Positions 36,298-45,704 of a stretch of 64,000 bases of DNA are shown here, piece by piece. Location: positions 62,001 to 126,000 of the forward strand of contig JAGWXD010000002.1 in the NCBI GenBank assembly GCA_018970085.1, read 5' to 3'. The notes beneath the pieces were generated by a model. It saw nothing but the letters and a program-made list of their open reading frames with translations. It had not been told where the DNA came from and did no database searches. The stretch is from Cyanobacteria bacterium REEB459 (lineage in GTDB: Bacteria; Cyanobacteriota; Cyanobacteriia; Phormidesmidales; Phormidesmidaceae). Positions within the stretch are counted from its first letter, which is position 1. The number at the start of each line of letters is the position of its first letter. The position numbers and the translations under genes are program-made.

Positions 36298-38454
36298 ATG
36301 TCACATCTTTCCCCCCCCTTACCCTCGTCGCTGCCCCTGTGCCAGTGGTGTCAGGGGCCTACCGGCAGCGGCAAAACAGCCTGGCTAATTGATCATCTGG
36401 TGCAATGGCTACAGGCAGCAGGGCCAGACACCTTGGGTCAGGGTCAAGCCCTACTGGTTTTTGCCGCTAATGGTGATAACCGACTCCGCTTGCATGACCG
36501 CCTCACCCCTCGAGTCGCTGGTCCTGTAACGGCTTTAACAACTACTCCGGCAGCGTTTATGCAGGCTGAGGTCACCCTCTTCTGGCCGTTGCTGGTGCCC
36601 TACCTGGGGCCGTTGCCGCAGTTTCCGGTGCAGCTACGACCTGAAAATGAACAAGAATTAGCCACTCGCTTCTGGCAACACATCTGGCCCCAGGGACTGC
36701 CGCCGATTCAGGGCTGGCTGGAGGCCCAAACTATTCGGCGATCGCTGGATTTTTTACAACTGGCCGCCTTTGCGGGGATGGTGGCAGAAGACCTGGTTGA
36801 GCGCTTACCGCAGGGCATGCCAGCAGGCTTTGCCGACACCGCCACCTGGAAAGCTACAGCAGAGGCTCTGGTGGGCTGGCGCGACTGGTGTTTGAGCCAG
36901 AGTCTACTAACCTACGGCGTCATGGGCGAATTATATGGGCGTCATCTACTGCCTCTGCCCCAGTACCAGCACCACTTAATGGCTCGTTTTGCAGGGGTTT
37001 GGGTGGATGATCTAGATGAATATCCGGCCATAACCGCCCGCTGGTTGCAGGTTTTTATCGATCAACACCGTCCCGTTGCCCTGACCTGGAATCCTAATGG
37101 CAAGGTCCGCCTGGGAGTGGGTGCTGACCCTGATTACCTGGAGCAGCTTAAATATCAATGCCAGATTGTAGACCAGCCCACCCACCTCACCCATTCTCTG
37201 GCTGACACCTGGGCAGACCCGGTGGTGGAGTGGGTGACCAACCCCCTGGCCAGCCTCACTGTTGCCGCTGATTTTGACTGTTTTCAGAGTATTCAAACCA
37301 CCTCCAGGGGAGAACTGCTCCGGCAGACCGCGGCAACCATTGGCACAGCCATTGCCAGGGGTGAGGTAAAACCAGGGGATGTAGCCATTATTAGCCCGGG
37401 TCTAGACGAGCTCGCCCGTTACAGCTTGATCGAAATCCTCAGCCGCCAGGGATTAGCCGTCGCCTCCTTGAGCGATCAGCGCCCCCTGATTACCTCTCCC
37501 CTGGTACGTGCTCTACTTACCCTGACCGCCTTTGTTTATCCCGATTTAGGCAAGCTGGTCAGCCCCGCTGCCGTTGTGGAGATGCTGGTGGTCTTGAGTC
37601 AGCGGCGACCAACGCCAGAGCCAGGACCCTGGGTTGAAACCGTTGCGATCGATCCGGCCCGAGCAGGGTTGCTGGTAGACTATTGCTTCGAACCCCGACT
37701 TAGTCAGCCAGAATTGCTACCAGTGGAGTCTTTCGAACGCTGGGACCGACTTGGCTATCGGGCAACCCAGGCCTACAGCCAGCTGCGACAGTGGATTAGC
37801 CAACAGCGGCAACAATGGCAGCAACGGTTAATTCCTAACCCAGTAAGTTTTCTAGACCGGGCAATTCAATACTTTTATAGCGGCGGCTACCATCTTGCTG
37901 CCGATCAACTGACCGCCCTCAGGGAACTGATGGAAACAGCTCAGCACTACTGGCTAGTGGAAAATCGCCTGCGGCAACGGCCCTGGCCCCAGTTAGGGGT
38001 TGATGGCCATCAAACAGAGGTAGAACGATTTATTCACCTGCTGAATCAAGGAACCGTGACGGCCAATCCCTTTCCCGCTGACCCAGTCAACGGGGCTTAC
38101 CAGGGAATTACCATCGCTACCGTATTTCAGTACCGGTTGCAACGGCTGCGGCACCGCTGGCAGTTCTGGCTAGATGCGGGATCGGCCCGCTGGCTGACCG
38201 GTACCGATAATCTATTTGGTTTTCAACTGTTCTTAGATAGCTATGGGGGAGAACCCTGGCGTACCGATCAGGTGGAGGCCCTCCATCGCGATCGCCTGGA
38301 ACGGATTTTGCGTGATCTGTTGGGTCGTACCACCGAGCGGGTCATACTCTGCCACAGCGACCTAGCCGTTACCGGCGAGGAGCAACTGGGACCCCTGCTA
38401 CCCCTGGTAGTGGCGGCTAGCCAAAACAGCCCTTACCAGTCTGACAGCAGGTAA
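36298..38454 (+). CDS. AddB/RecB-like P-loop protein (recombinase family), 718 aa
   Basis: A large soluble protein with Walker A GPTGSGKT at residues 20-27 and a Walker B-like VWVDDLDEY around residue 237. The overall pattern (ALTTTPAAFMQAEVTLF, then a 'GDVAIISPGLDELARYSLIEI' type segment given here only in part, and DQLTALRELME) suggests an inactive or partial superfamily-1 helicase of the AddB or RecB type. It is much shorter than AddB (about 1150) and has no visible nuclease or iron-sulfur cysteines. Cyanobacterial annotations often call such proteins recombinase-like. A DNA repair role is possible but unproved. It converges on murA across an 18-bp palindrome. Confidence 0.65.
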   Translation: MSHLSPPLPSSLPLCQWCQGPTGSGKTAWLIDHLVQWLQAAGPDTLGQGQALLVFAANGDNRLRLHDRLTPRVAGPVTALTTTPAAFMQAEVTLFWPLLVPYLGPLPQFPVQLRPENEQELATRFWQHIWPQGLPPIQGWLEAQTIRRSLDFLQLAAFAGMVAEDLVERLPQGMPAGFADTATWKATAEALVGWRDWCLSQSLLTYGVMGELYGRHLLPLPQYQHHLMARFAGVWVDDLDEYPAITARWLQVFIDQHRPVALTWNPNGKVRLGVGADPDYLEQLKYQCQIVDQPTHLTHSLADTWADPVVEWVTNPLASLTVAADFDCFQSIQTTSRGELLRQTAATIGTAIARGEVKPGDVAIISPGLDELARYSLIEILSRQGLAVASLSDQRPLITSPLVRALLTLTAFVYPDLGKLVSPAAVVEMLVVLSQRRPTPEPGPWVETVAIDPARAGLLVDYCFEPRLSQPELLPVESFERWDRLGYRATQAYSQLRQWISQQRQQWQQRLIPNPVSFLDRAIQYFYSGGYHLAADQLTALRELMETAQHYWLVENRLRQRPWPQLGVDGHQTEVERFIHLLNQGTVTANPFPADPVNGAYQGITIATVFQYRLQRLRHRWQFWLDAGSARWLTGTDNLFGFQLFLDSYGGEPWRTDQVEALHRDRLERILRDLLGRTTERVILCHSDLAVTGEEQLGPLLPLVVAASQNSPYQSDSR

Positions 38455-38552
38455 GGGTAGACAATAGGACCCAGGGGCTGTTGCGCCCCTGGGCGGGCTT
38501 CGCACCGGGCGATGGCTGAAGAAATCCCAGACTTTGCCATCACCCAGGCCGT

Positions 38553-38594
38553 CAGACTAAGGCCAGAGTGAGGGGACACTCTGGCCTTAGTCTG
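38553..38594. terminator. Perfect 18-bp stem-loop between converging genes
   Basis: Arms 38553-38570 and 38577-38594 are exact inverse complements (CAGACTAAGGCCAGAGTG and its partner), loop AGGGGA. No T-run on either strand. It sits between the P-loop gene and murA ends, so it may stop both transcripts. Confidence 0.7.
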
Positions 38595-38611
38595 GGGCCG
38601 CCGTAGGTCCG

Positions 38612-39946
38612 CTATGCTCGGTGCCGGGTGATTTTCGCCCCCAGACGTTGCAACTTACCCTCGAGATTGTGGTAGCCGCGATCGAGGTGATGCAAACCCT
38701 GAATCACCGTTGTCCCTTCTGCGGCCAGACCGGCCAACACCAGAGCCGCAGAAGCCCTCAGATCGGTGGCCATTACCGGGGCTGCTGATAGGCGAGGAAC
38801 CCCATTAATAATGGCGGAGTTACCATTCAAGCGAATATCAGCCCCCATGCGATTCAGTTCTGCAACATGGCGTAAGCGATTTTCAAAGACGGTTTCGCTA
38901 ATTAAACTAGTCCCGTCACCATGGGCCAACAACGCCATAAACTGGGCCTGCATATCGGTAGGAAAACCAGGAAAAGGACCCGTTTGAATAGTGGCAGGAA
39001 GAATTCGAGAACCGGGCTGATACCGTACCTGATTAGGACCCTCAAGCAAAACCTGGCCGCCAATTTCCTGAAGTTTAGCTACGATGGCGGTCAAATGCTC
39101 GGGAACCACAGGAGCCAGGCTAAGGGAGGAGCGGGTAATAGCGGCGGCGACTAAAAAGGTACCAGCCTCAATCCGGTCTGGAATAATTTCATAGTCAGCA
39201 CCATGTAACTCATGTGTACCAACAATGCGAATGGTATTGGTGCCGGCCCCCCGAATTCGACCGCCCATGGCTCGACAGAAATTAGCCAGGTCAATCACTT
39301 CAGGCTCTTGGGCAGCATTTTCAATAATGGTTTCTCCTTGAGCCAGGGTAGCCGCCATCATCAGGGTTTCGGTAGCCCCCACGCTGGGATAGTCAAGATA
39401 GATTTTAGTCCCTCGCAATCGGCCGGTTTGCCCCGGAATATAGGCATGGACTGTACCATGATCGATATGGACATTTGCCCCCATGGCCTGTAACCCCCGC
39501 ACATGTAACTCTACCGGTCGGGCACCAATAGCGCAGCCACCGGGCAGGGGGACCTGGGCCATGCCTGTGCGAGCCAGCAAAGGGCCGATCACAAAGAAAC
39601 TAGCTCGCAGCCGACTCACCAGGTCATAGGGGGCTTGGGTAGTAGTTAGGGTAGGGGAAACAATCTCTAGAGCTTGATCCTGCCGGTTTAGGGTAAGGCC
39701 TAAGGCGCTGAGAACTTCGCCCATGCGGTCAATATCGACCAGGTGCGGAACATTGCGAAGGCGGCAGGGCTGGGAGGTCAATAGGGTAGCTGCCATCACC
39801 ACCAGGGCCGAATTTTTAGCCCCACTAATGGCGACCTGGCCAGATAGAGAACTGCCACCGGTCACCTCAAGAATAGCGTCACCTGTGTCCGCAGTAGTCG
39901 GGGAATTTGATAAATGAATTGAAGTAACGATAGCAGTATCCTCCAC
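38612..39946 (-). CDS. murA: UDP-N-acetylglucosamine 1-carboxyvinyltransferase
   Basis: The first committed enzyme of peptidoglycan synthesis, transferring enolpyruvate from PEP (444 aa in this frame). The catalytic cysteine is C138 in [16 protein letters not shown], matching the C115 loop of E. coli MurA. Also present are [24 protein letters not shown], and the C-terminal [17 protein letters not shown] block. The start is placed at GTG 39946 for lack of an ATG in the N-terminal 30 residues; a GGAGG lies just inside, so a start a few codons later is possible. A large dyad (39969-40034) lies upstream. Confidence 0.95.
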   Translation of the reverse strand: MEDTAIVTSIHLSNSPTTADTGDAILEVTGGSSLSGQVAISGAKNSALVVMAATLLTSQPCRLRNVPHLVDIDRMGEVLSALGLTLNRQDQALEIVSPTLTTTQAPYDLVSRLRASFFVIGPLLARTGMAQVPLPGGCAIGARPVELHVRGLQAMGANVHIDHGTVHAYIPGQTGRLRGTKIYLDYPSVGATETLMMAATLAQGETIIENAAQEPEVIDLANFCRAMGGRIRGAGTNTIRIVGTHELHGADYEIIPDRIEAGTFLVAAAITRSSLSLAPVVPEHLTAIVAKLQEIGGQVLLEGPNQVRYQPGSRILPATIQTGPFPGFPTDMQAQFMALLAHGDGTSLISETVFENRLRHVAELNRMGADIRLNGNSAIINGVPRLSAAPVMATDLRASAALVLAGLAAEGTTVIQGLHHLDRGYHNLEGKLQRLGAKITRHRA

Positions 39947-39968
39947 CAGCTTATAATCTTAGACAGTG

Positions 39969-40034
39969 CCCAAATTTGACTAGATTCTACCTGAAAGCCT
40001 AACTATCTCTCTACAGATAGATGTCTAATTTGGG
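39969..40034. repeat. Nested inverted repeat upstream of murA
   Basis: Outer arms CCCAAATTTGAC (39969-39980) and GTCTAATTTGGG (40023-40034) pair in 11 of 12 positions; an inner CTATCT/AGATAG stem lies at 40003-40020. Position suits a murA leader or operator. Confidence 0.5.
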
Positions 40035-40158
40035 TTACCGTAAACCACACCAGAATAGCCCAAGTTTTTCCAGGAACAAAATCTTTCTTCAGCACCTTGA
40101 CTGGGATTTCGTTCTAAGAGAAGATGTTAAACTGCGACCTTGGTAGAAGGTCTTACCA

Positions 40159-40242
40159 GCGGAACTGGCGGAATTGGTAGACGCGCTAGGTTCAGGTCCT
40201 AGTGTTTGCAAAAACATCCGGGTTCAAGTCCCGGGTTCCGCA
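40159..40242 (+). tRNA. tRNA-Leu (anticodon CAG)
   Basis: An 84-base type II tRNA. The acceptor arms GCGGAAC (40159-40165) and GTTCCGC (40235-40241) pair fully, with discriminator A at 40242. The anticodon stem CTAGG/CCTAG carries the loop TTCAGGT with CAG, reading CUG codons. A long variable arm (TGTTTGCAAAAACA) and the T-loop GGTTCAAGTCC follow, as in leucine tRNAs. CCA is not encoded. It lies between murA (opposite strand) and the SpoU methyltransferase. Confidence 0.95.
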
Positions 40243-40367
40243 TAATTCAGGTCTAGCCAATCGACGGGTTTTTTACGGCTATGTTTTTCAGGGCTATAGT
40301 GTTTTAGAAAAATAGTCATCTAGAAACACTGTAGGCTTTGTCATCTTCAGCAAAGAGCACTGAGATC

Positions 40368-41159
40368 ATGCTTACCAGCGTGCACAATCCTCTGGTCAAA
40401 GCTATTCGTAAGCTGCATCAGGCTAAGTACCGACGGGAACAGGCCCAACTACTCCTGGAGGGGACCCATGGCATTCAGGAGGCTCTAGCCGTAGCCTGGC
40501 CCCTACAGACGGTTTGCTATACCTCTGCCTGGCAACACCGTTACCCCGATCTGGCGATCGCCCTGGCTAGCCGGGCTGACCAGGTGCAGTTGGTCTCCCC
40601 AGAGGTTCTGCAAGCCCTGGCGACAACGGTTCATCCCGATGGCGTGATTGCTGTTGCGGCTCAGCTCGGCCAGCGAACCAGCCCGGCTAAACCCAGTCTA
40701 GGGCTGGTTTTAGCCGGGTTACAAGACCCAGGCAACCTGGGAACCATAATTCGCACCGCCGTAGCCGCGGGGTGCGATGGTGTATGGCTCAGTCAGAATA
40801 GCGTAGCTGCCGATCATCCCAAGGTGTTGAGAGCCTCCGCGGGTCAGTGGTTTCGCCTGCCCCTGGTGGTTGCCACCAGTCTGGAGCAAACCATCAGCGA
40901 CTGGAGCCAGCAGGGAGTTCAACTGGTGGCCACCGATCCCCGGGCAGAAACCAGCTACTGGCAGGTAGATCTAACCAGGCCGACGGTTTTTTTGTTAGGC
41001 AATGAGGGGGCTGGCCTGGCCCCCGGCTATCGGTACCAGGCCAGCCTGCCGGTGGCTATTCCCATGCAGGGGGCCGTTGAGTCCCTAAACGTGGCGATCG
41101 CCGCCGCCTTACTACTCTACGAGGCCAAACGGCAGCGATACACCTTAGCAAAGAGTTAA
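40368..41159 (+). CDS. TrmH/SpoU family RNA methyltransferase
   Basis: A SAM-dependent 2'-O-ribose methyltransferase, 264 aa. It has an N-terminal substrate domain (NPLVKAIRKLHQAKYRREQ, LLLEGTHGIQEAL) and the knotted SPOUT domain with the three motifs: LAGLQDPGNLGTIIRTAVAAG, FLLGNEGAGLAPG and SLNVAIAAALLLYEA. It most resembles the rRNA or tRNA 2'-O-methyltransferases of the RlmB/TsnR type; the modified site cannot be told. The frame opens at a TTG (40338), but ATG 40368 begins MLTSVHNPLVKAIRKL at the family's usual start. Confidence 0.88.
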   Translation: MLTSVHNPLVKAIRKLHQAKYRREQAQLLLEGTHGIQEALAVAWPLQTVCYTSAWQHRYPDLAIALASRADQVQLVSPEVLQALATTVHPDGVIAVAAQLGQRTSPAKPSLGLVLAGLQDPGNLGTIIRTAVAAGCDGVWLSQNSVAADHPKVLRASAGQWFRLPLVVATSLEQTISDWSQQGVQLVATDPRAETSYWQVDLTRPTVFLLGNEGAGLAPGYRYQASLPVAIPMQGAVESLNVAIAAALLLYEAKRQRYTLAKS

Positions 41160-41317
41160 GAGATTTCTGCCAGTCTGGTCAAAAATGAGGCATGATCAAC
41201 TACAGCATGGATTGCTACTGCCTCAGTGCTATTGCCCCAGGGGATCACCCCTGACCAGCCTGACTGGTGGACCGGCTATGGTCCTGTATTGATATCCTTA
41301 TTTTTCAGGAGCCCGTT

Positions 41318-42754
41318 GTGAGCGACGCATTCGATTACGACCTGATAATTATTGGTGCTGGAGTTGGTGGTCACGGCGCGGCTCTCCACGCCGTTAAATT
41401 GGGCCTTAAAACTGCCATCGTTGAAGCTGATGTCATGGGGGGTACCTGCGTCAATCGGGGCTGCATTCCCTCTAAGGCGCTCCTGGCGGCCTCTGGCCGA
41501 GTACGGGAACTGCGGAATTACCACCATCTTCAGGCCCTGGGCATTCAGGTCGGACCGGTGAGTTACGACCGCGGCACCATTGCTAACCACGCCAGCAAGC
41601 TGGTGAACAAGATTCAGGGCGACATGACCAATAGCCTCAACCGCCTGGGGGTTGACATCCTTAAGGGTTGGGGCCGGGTGGCGGGGCCCCAGCGGGCGGT
41701 CATCTCTACCCCCGAGGGAGACCGTAGCCTCACCGCCCGAGATATCATCCTCTCTCCTGGGTCGATTCCCTTTGTTCCCCCTGGCATTGAGGTGGACGGC
41801 AAAACCGTATTTACCAGTGACGATGCCCTCAAGCTCGATTGGCTGCCAGACTGGATCGCCATCATTGGCAGCGGCTATATTGGTCTGGAGTTTTCCGATA
41901 TTTATACCGCCCTGGGCTCTGAAGTGACCATCATAGAAGCGCTTGATCAACTCATGCCTACCTTTGATCCAGATATTGCCAAGGTGGCCCAGCGGGTACT
42001 GATTACTCCTAGAGATATTGATACCCGGGCCGGGGTAATCGCTAAAACCGTTACCCCCGGTAACCCCGTGGTCATTGAGCTAGCCGATCGAGAAAGCAAA
42101 GAAGTCCAGGAGGTGCTGGAGGTCGATGCCTGCCTGGTGGCCACGGGCCGAATTCCGGCGACCCACGATCTGGGATTAGATCAGGTGGGGATAGCCCTGG
42201 ACCGCCGGGGATTTATTCCCGTTAACGATTATCTGCAAGTACTCCAGGGCGATCAACCGGTTCCTCACCTTTGGGCAATTGGTGATGCCACCGGCAAAAT
42301 GATGCTCGCCCATGCCGCCTCTGCCCAGGGGGTAGTCACCGTCGAGAATATTTGTGGCCACTCCCGCACAGTTAACTACTTGAGTATTCCAGCCGCTGCC
42401 TTTACCCACCCAGAGGTGAGTTTTGTCGGCCTGACCGAACCAGCAGCCCAGGCTAAGGCCGAGGCCGAGGGTTTCGCCATTGATACCGTTAGGAGTTACT
42501 TTAAAGGTAATTCTAAGGCCCTGGCGGAGGGGGAATCCGACGGTTTGGCTAAAGTTATCTATCGCAAAGATACAGGGGAAATTTTGGGGGCCCATATTAT
42601 TGGTCTGCACGCCGCCGATCTGATTCAGGAGGCAGCCAACGCTATTTTTCAAGGTCAAACCGTAACCGCCCTCTCTTTCTGTGTCCACACCCATCCCACC
42701 CTATCGGAGGTGCTCGATGAAGCCTTTAAGCGAGCGGTGGTGGTGTCTGCATGA
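41318..42754 (+). CDS. lpdA: Dihydrolipoyl dehydrogenase
   Basis: An FAD/NAD flavoprotein (478 aa) that reoxidises dihydrolipoamide in the pyruvate dehydrogenase and glycine cleavage complexes. The FAD motif [14 protein letters not shown] is at the start. The redox disulfide is C44/C49 in [16 protein letters not shown]; the NAD motif [11 protein letters not shown] follows, and the C-terminal [13 protein letters not shown] carries the catalytic His. The start is GTG 41318 after CAGGAGCCCGTT; an upstream in-frame GTG (41267) would add 17 non-family residues. The stop overlaps the trpC start (ATGA), so the two are coupled. Confidence 0.95.
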   Translation: MSDAFDYDLIIIGAGVGGHGAALHAVKLGLKTAIVEADVMGGTCVNRGCIPSKALLAASGRVRELRNYHHLQALGIQVGPVSYDRGTIANHASKLVNKIQGDMTNSLNRLGVDILKGWGRVAGPQRAVISTPEGDRSLTARDIILSPGSIPFVPPGIEVDGKTVFTSDDALKLDWLPDWIAIIGSGYIGLEFSDIYTALGSEVTIIEALDQLMPTFDPDIAKVAQRVLITPRDIDTRAGVIAKTVTPGNPVVIELADRESKEVQEVLEVDACLVATGRIPATHDLGLDQVGIALDRRGFIPVNDYLQVLQGDQPVPHLWAIGDATGKMMLAHAASAQGVVTVENICGHSRTVNYLSIPAAAFTHPEVSFVGLTEPAAQAKAEAEGFAIDTVRSYFKGNSKALAEGESDGLAKVIYRKDTGEILGAHIIGLHAADLIQEAANAIFQGQTVTALSFCVHTHPTLSEVLDEAFKRAVVVSA

Positions 42755-43635
42755 GCAACATTCGTCGTCCCCGCCCCCATCCATCTATAGAGATTAAGCA
42801 TCTGCACTATCGGATTCAATCGCCTGAGTCAGAGCCCCGCAACCTACTGGAGAAAATTGTCTGGCAAAAGGAATTAGAAGTAGCCCAAATGCGGGAAAGG
42901 CTGCCTTTAGCAGATCTACAACGCCAGGTGTTAAGTGCGCCTCCGGCTCGAGACTTTATTGGTGCCCTGCGCCAGGCTATCACCCAGCCAGGCTTAATCG
43001 CTGAGATTAAGCGAGCCTCCCCCAGTAAGGGAGTGATTCGGGCTGATTTTGACCCAGTGGAGATCGCCCAGTCCTATGCCCAGCACGGTGCCACCTGTCT
43101 CTCCGTGCTAACCGATAAAGTTTTCTTTCAAGGCGACTTTGAGTACTTAGCCCAGGTTCGCGCAGCTGTCAACCTACCCCTTCTGTGCAAAGAATTCATT
43201 ATCTATCCCTACCAAATGTATCTGGCTCGCCTCAAGGGAGCCGATGCAGTCTTGCTGATTGCCGCCATTCTCTCAGACAAAGACCTACAATACTTTATTC
43301 AAATTGCTAAGGCCCTGGCCATGAGTGTGCTAGTAGAAGTCCATAACCTGGATGAATTAGACCGGGTGCTGGCGATTCCTGGAGTATCCCTGATTGGCAT
43401 TAACAATCGTGATTTAGAAACCTTTACCACCGATCTTCAGACCACTGACACGCTCATCTCAGCCCGGCAAGATACCCTGGCAGCCAGAGACGTTTTAATT
43501 GTCAGCGAATCAGGACTCCACAGCCATCAGGATATTCAAACCGTTGCCAAGGCGGGTGCCAAGGCGGTTTTGATTGGTGAAGCCCTGATGCAGCAATCCG
43601 ACCCTGGCCTTGCTATTCATCAGCTATTTGGTTAA
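42751..43635 (+). CDS. trpC: Indole-3-glycerol phosphate synthase
   Basis: A TIM-barrel enzyme, 294 aa, that closes the indole ring in tryptophan synthesis. It has the family blocks [82 protein letters not shown] and the C-terminal [10 protein letters not shown]. The N-terminal 50 residues (to [16 protein letters not shown]) are longer than in E. coli, as is usual in cyanobacteria. It follows lpdA with a 4-base overlap, a coupling also seen in other cyanobacteria by memory only. Confidence 0.96.
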   Translation: MSNIRRPRPHPSIEIKHLHYRIQSPESEPRNLLEKIVWQKELEVAQMRERLPLADLQRQVLSAPPARDFIGALRQAITQPGLIAEIKRASPSKGVIRADFDPVEIAQSYAQHGATCLSVLTDKVFFQGDFEYLAQVRAAVNLPLLCKEFIIYPYQMYLARLKGADAVLLIAAILSDKDLQYFIQIAKALAMSVLVEVHNLDELDRVLAIPGVSLIGINNRDLETFTTDLQTTDTLISARQDTLAARDVLIVSESGLHSHQDIQTVAKAGAKAVLIGEALMQQSDPGLAIHQLFG

Positions 43636-43821
43636 GCTTTCAACCTATTGGTGGTCAAAGTTTTTGCCTGTTATTGTATTGGGCGCAACTTTAAGCAGGA
43701 TCAAAAAAAATTAATCAAGCCTGCCATCGACGGTTTATATGCTGGTTACTGCCAGTGTACATAGGTCTTGACTTAGATCCTTGTCTACTATCTCTTTTCC
43801 TTAACTTATACCTGAACCACC

Positions 43822-44079
43822 GTGGATAAACCAGAAAGATCAGTGTCTTTGCCCGCTCCTGTGCATTACGAGCTTTTGCTCCAGCTTCTAGAGCAACAAA
43901 CTATGGCAGTGACCTACCAAAATCCTCAATTTCGCCAACCCGTCCATGAGCTGATTGTGACGGTTCGCAAGGCCTTCTCCCAACAGCGACAGCTAGAAGC
44001 CCTGTGCAAGCAAGCAAGCCTGGCCGTAGAGTACAAATGGTCAATCAACCAACCGATAGATGAGCTGCCATCCTCCTAA
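43822..44079 (+). CDS. Conserved-type hypothetical protein, 85 aa
   Basis: A small soluble helical protein starting at GTG 43822. It is mostly two helices (VHYELLLQLLEQQTMAVTY, ELIVTVRKAFSQQRQLEALCKQASL). It resembles short cyanobacterial proteins of unknown function (DUF5340-like by memory, not verified). A TTGACT hexamer near 43769 may belong to its promoter. It is followed by a strong hairpin at 44104-44140 and then the converging psaL. Confidence 0.65.
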   Translation: MDKPERSVSLPAPVHYELLLQLLEQQTMAVTYQNPQFRQPVHELIVTVRKAFSQQRQLEALCKQASLAVEYKWSINQPIDELPSS

Positions 44080-44103
44080 TTATTGCTTCAATTAGTCCCT
44101 AAA

Positions 44104-44140
44104 CAGCAAAGGAGGAGCCCCTAAGCAGCTCCTCCTTTGC
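44104..44140. terminator. Strong hairpin between the 85-aa gene and psaL
   Basis: Arms AGCAAAGGAGGAGC (44104-44117) and GCTCCTCCTTTGCT (44127-44140) pair exactly (14 bp) around a 9-base loop. It probably ends transcripts from both sides. Confidence 0.75.
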
Positions 44141-44170
44141 TTGTCTTGAGAAACTAAAGGTCAGGCTCGC

Positions 44171-44653
44171 CTAGCTGTGTCCACCCGTTACTAGATTGGT
44201 TAACAGGGGTAGGTTAGCCGCCAATAGGTAGGCAAAAGTAGCGCCCCCAATACCACCGATTAAAAACCCACCGGCAAACTCACTCCACCCTTCATTGCTA
44301 TCGAACCCAGCCGGGGGGGCAAAGGGAGATGTTGCGCGGGTAACCGCCGGGTTAACCCCGGCTCCAGAATAAATGGACAGGCAAGCCGTCAGAATCACCA
44401 CCAGGGCGGCAGCACTAAGAAGACCGGCCAGTCCAGGAATTTCGGAGTCGCGGAGGGGACCTAGGAGGGCGAAGGGCCCATAGAGCAAGTAGCCATGGGC
44501 CATCCCAATTTCTAAGCCCCGGCGCTGGGGAGAAAGGCCAACTCGGTAAGCGGGTAGATTACCAATAAAGGCTTTGGTGAAGGCCGAAGCATTAATAGGG
44601 GTTTCCAGGTTGCCGATTTGAGGATCACCGGCAGGTTTTATGACATCGTTCAT
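44171..44653 (-). CDS. psaL: Photosystem I reaction centre subunit XI
   Basis: A 160-residue membrane protein that holds the photosystem I trimer together. The N-terminal lumen/stroma part (VIKPAGDPQIGNLETPINAS) leads to LPAYRVGLSPQRRGLEIGMAHGYLLYGPFALLGPLR, the family's hallmark. Two further helices follow: GLLSAAALVVILTACLSIYSG and WSEFAGGFLIGGIGGATFAYLLA. The length and motifs are standard. It lies downstream of psaF and psaJ on the same strand after about 200 bases; a TGGATCG/CGATCCA inverted repeat (44710-44734) is in that gap. Confidence 0.97.
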   Translation of the reverse strand: MNDVIKPAGDPQIGNLETPINASAFTKAFIGNLPAYRVGLSPQRRGLEIGMAHGYLLYGPFALLGPLRDSEIPGLAGLLSAAALVVILTACLSIYSGAGVNPAVTRATSPFAPPAGFDSNEGWSEFAGGFLIGGIGGATFAYLLAANLPLLTNLVTGGHS

Positions 44654-44709
44654 GTAATGCAGTTCTCCAACTCAAACAGTTATCACAGCAAACGTGTGGG
44701 CTATTTTGA

Positions 44710-44734
44710 TGGATCGGTGTGATCTGTCGATCCA
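44710..44734. repeat. Inverted repeat between psaJ and psaL
   Basis: TGGATCG (44710-44716) and CGATCCA (44728-44734), 11-base spacer. Could be a psaJ 3' hairpin or an operator of psaL. Confidence 0.45.
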
Positions 44735-44851
44735 CCCTGGAACCAGTTAGGCTACCCATCAAAACAGAGATACAGAACAGATTCAGGCCAGATTAGCCTG
44801 CCTCTTCAGGTTTTTTTAGGAGCTCAAGCCCTAAAAATAACTCGTTGCAGA

Positions 44852-44974
44852 CTAGGGATGGAGCAGTAAATCTGGGAAAAATCGATTGAACTCAATTAAA
44901 ATTCCGGCGGTAATGACCATCCAGACGGTAGCCAGAACTGGGGCGGTGGACAGATATCTAAGCAGGTTATCCAT
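44852..44974 (-). CDS. psaJ: Photosystem I subunit IX
   Basis: A 40-aa single-helix protein found by reading the minus strand directly, as it is too short for most gene calls. It starts [19 protein letters not shown] and ends in the family's FNRFFPDLL segment, both matching PsaJ. PsaJ binds chlorophyll and steadies PsaF at the edge of photosystem I. It starts 46 bases after the psaF stop on the same strand, the usual psaF-psaJ operon. Confidence 0.95.
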   Translation of the reverse strand: MDNLLRYLSTAPVLATVWMVITAGILIEFNRFFPDLLLHP

Positions 44975-45020
44975 GGCGTTCTCTTTAACTGAACAAACAC
45001 AATAGCAAGGCTAGAAAGGT

Positions 45021-45521
45021 CTACCGAGGGGAGACCGTGATTTCGTCGTCCTTGGCAAACATAGCGCCGCTGGCCATATCTTTGAAAGCCGCCAGGGGCC
45101 AGGCAAACCCGCTCAAGGATGACTTCAGAGCCAGAGGTACATCAATGATGATCTCCTTCTCTTCGGGATTTTTGTCCGCCCGTATGGCAATTAAATAGGA
45201 CCGACCGACCCAACCAATCCAACCAGCAATATAGAGAAAGAGCAGGCTAGGAATCAAAAACTCTCCAGCATGGGCCAGATCGCCGTCTACAACCAGGTGG
45301 GGTAGACCGTCAGTACCACAAAGCAAACTGGAGTTGCCATAGAATTCAAATCGAGCCTTAGCCTGGTCTGTAGTAGCGTTGGCCGCCCGCTTCAGGAAAG
45401 CTGGATTCTGACCACAAGGGGTGAGCCCGGCCACATTATCGCCAGCCAAACTAGCGGAGGCCGAACCGGCTATACCAAACCACAGAGCAATAACCAGAGC
45501 TACAGCAAAAAACCGTCGCAT
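45021..45521 (-). CDS. psaF: Photosystem I subunit III (plastocyanin/cytochrome c6 docking)
   Basis: A 166-residue subunit. A signal peptide [21 protein letters not shown] is cleaved before the lumenal domain, which holds CGQNPAF and a second Cys ([17 protein letters not shown]). Two membrane segments ([23 protein letters not shown] and a later short one) follow. PsaF guides electron donors to photosystem I. The frame could open further upstream (45626), but the M at 45521 begins the signal peptide. It is first in psaF-psaJ, with psaL next, and diverges from tsaD. A -10-like TATTAT on the minus strand at 45612-45617 is about 90 bases upstream. Confidence 0.96.
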   Translation of the reverse strand: MRRFFAVALVIALWFGIAGSASASLAGDNVAGLTPCGQNPAFLKRAANATTDQAKARFEFYGNSSLLCGTDGLPHLVVDGDLAHAGEFLIPSLLFLYIAGWIGWVGRSYLIAIRADKNPEEKEIIIDVPLALKSSLSGFAWPLAAFKDMASGAMFAKDDEITVSPR

Positions 45522-45588
45522 AGAGTGTTCCTTTATTGATCGAAGAAACCCGGGACAATTCGAACAAAGATTAAATTTTTGTGCAAAT

Positions 45589-45616
45589 TTGTCATCCAAC
45601 TTGGTGGTCATATAAT
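45589..45616 (+). promoter_or_regulatory. Promoter of tsaD (sigma-70 type)
   Basis: TTGTCA (45589-45594), 16-base spacer and a perfect TATAAT (45611-45616). On the opposite strand the same bases read TATTAT, a -10-like hexamer placed to serve psaF. Confidence 0.55.
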
Positions 45617-45704
45617 ATCCCGCCACTGAAACCCCCGTAAAGCTAAGATCGCTATGGTGTTTACATCTCTACAAATTTCTCCGGGGGCGGGGGGACTGGC
45701 ATCT

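Noticed and set aside
41276-41950. 224-codon open frame on the minus strand
   Set aside because: It lies wholly inside lpdA and has no family pattern; it is the mirror of a GC-biased coding strand.
44654-44851. psaI gene between psaJ and psaL
   Set aside because: The minus-strand frames do not give a PsaI-like 38-residue helix protein.
45656-45676. HLR1-like (RpaB) site GTTTACATC-TCTACAAA near psaF
   Set aside because: The half-sites are 8 bases apart instead of 10 and sit next to tsaD, downstream of the psaF promoter region; match is too weak.
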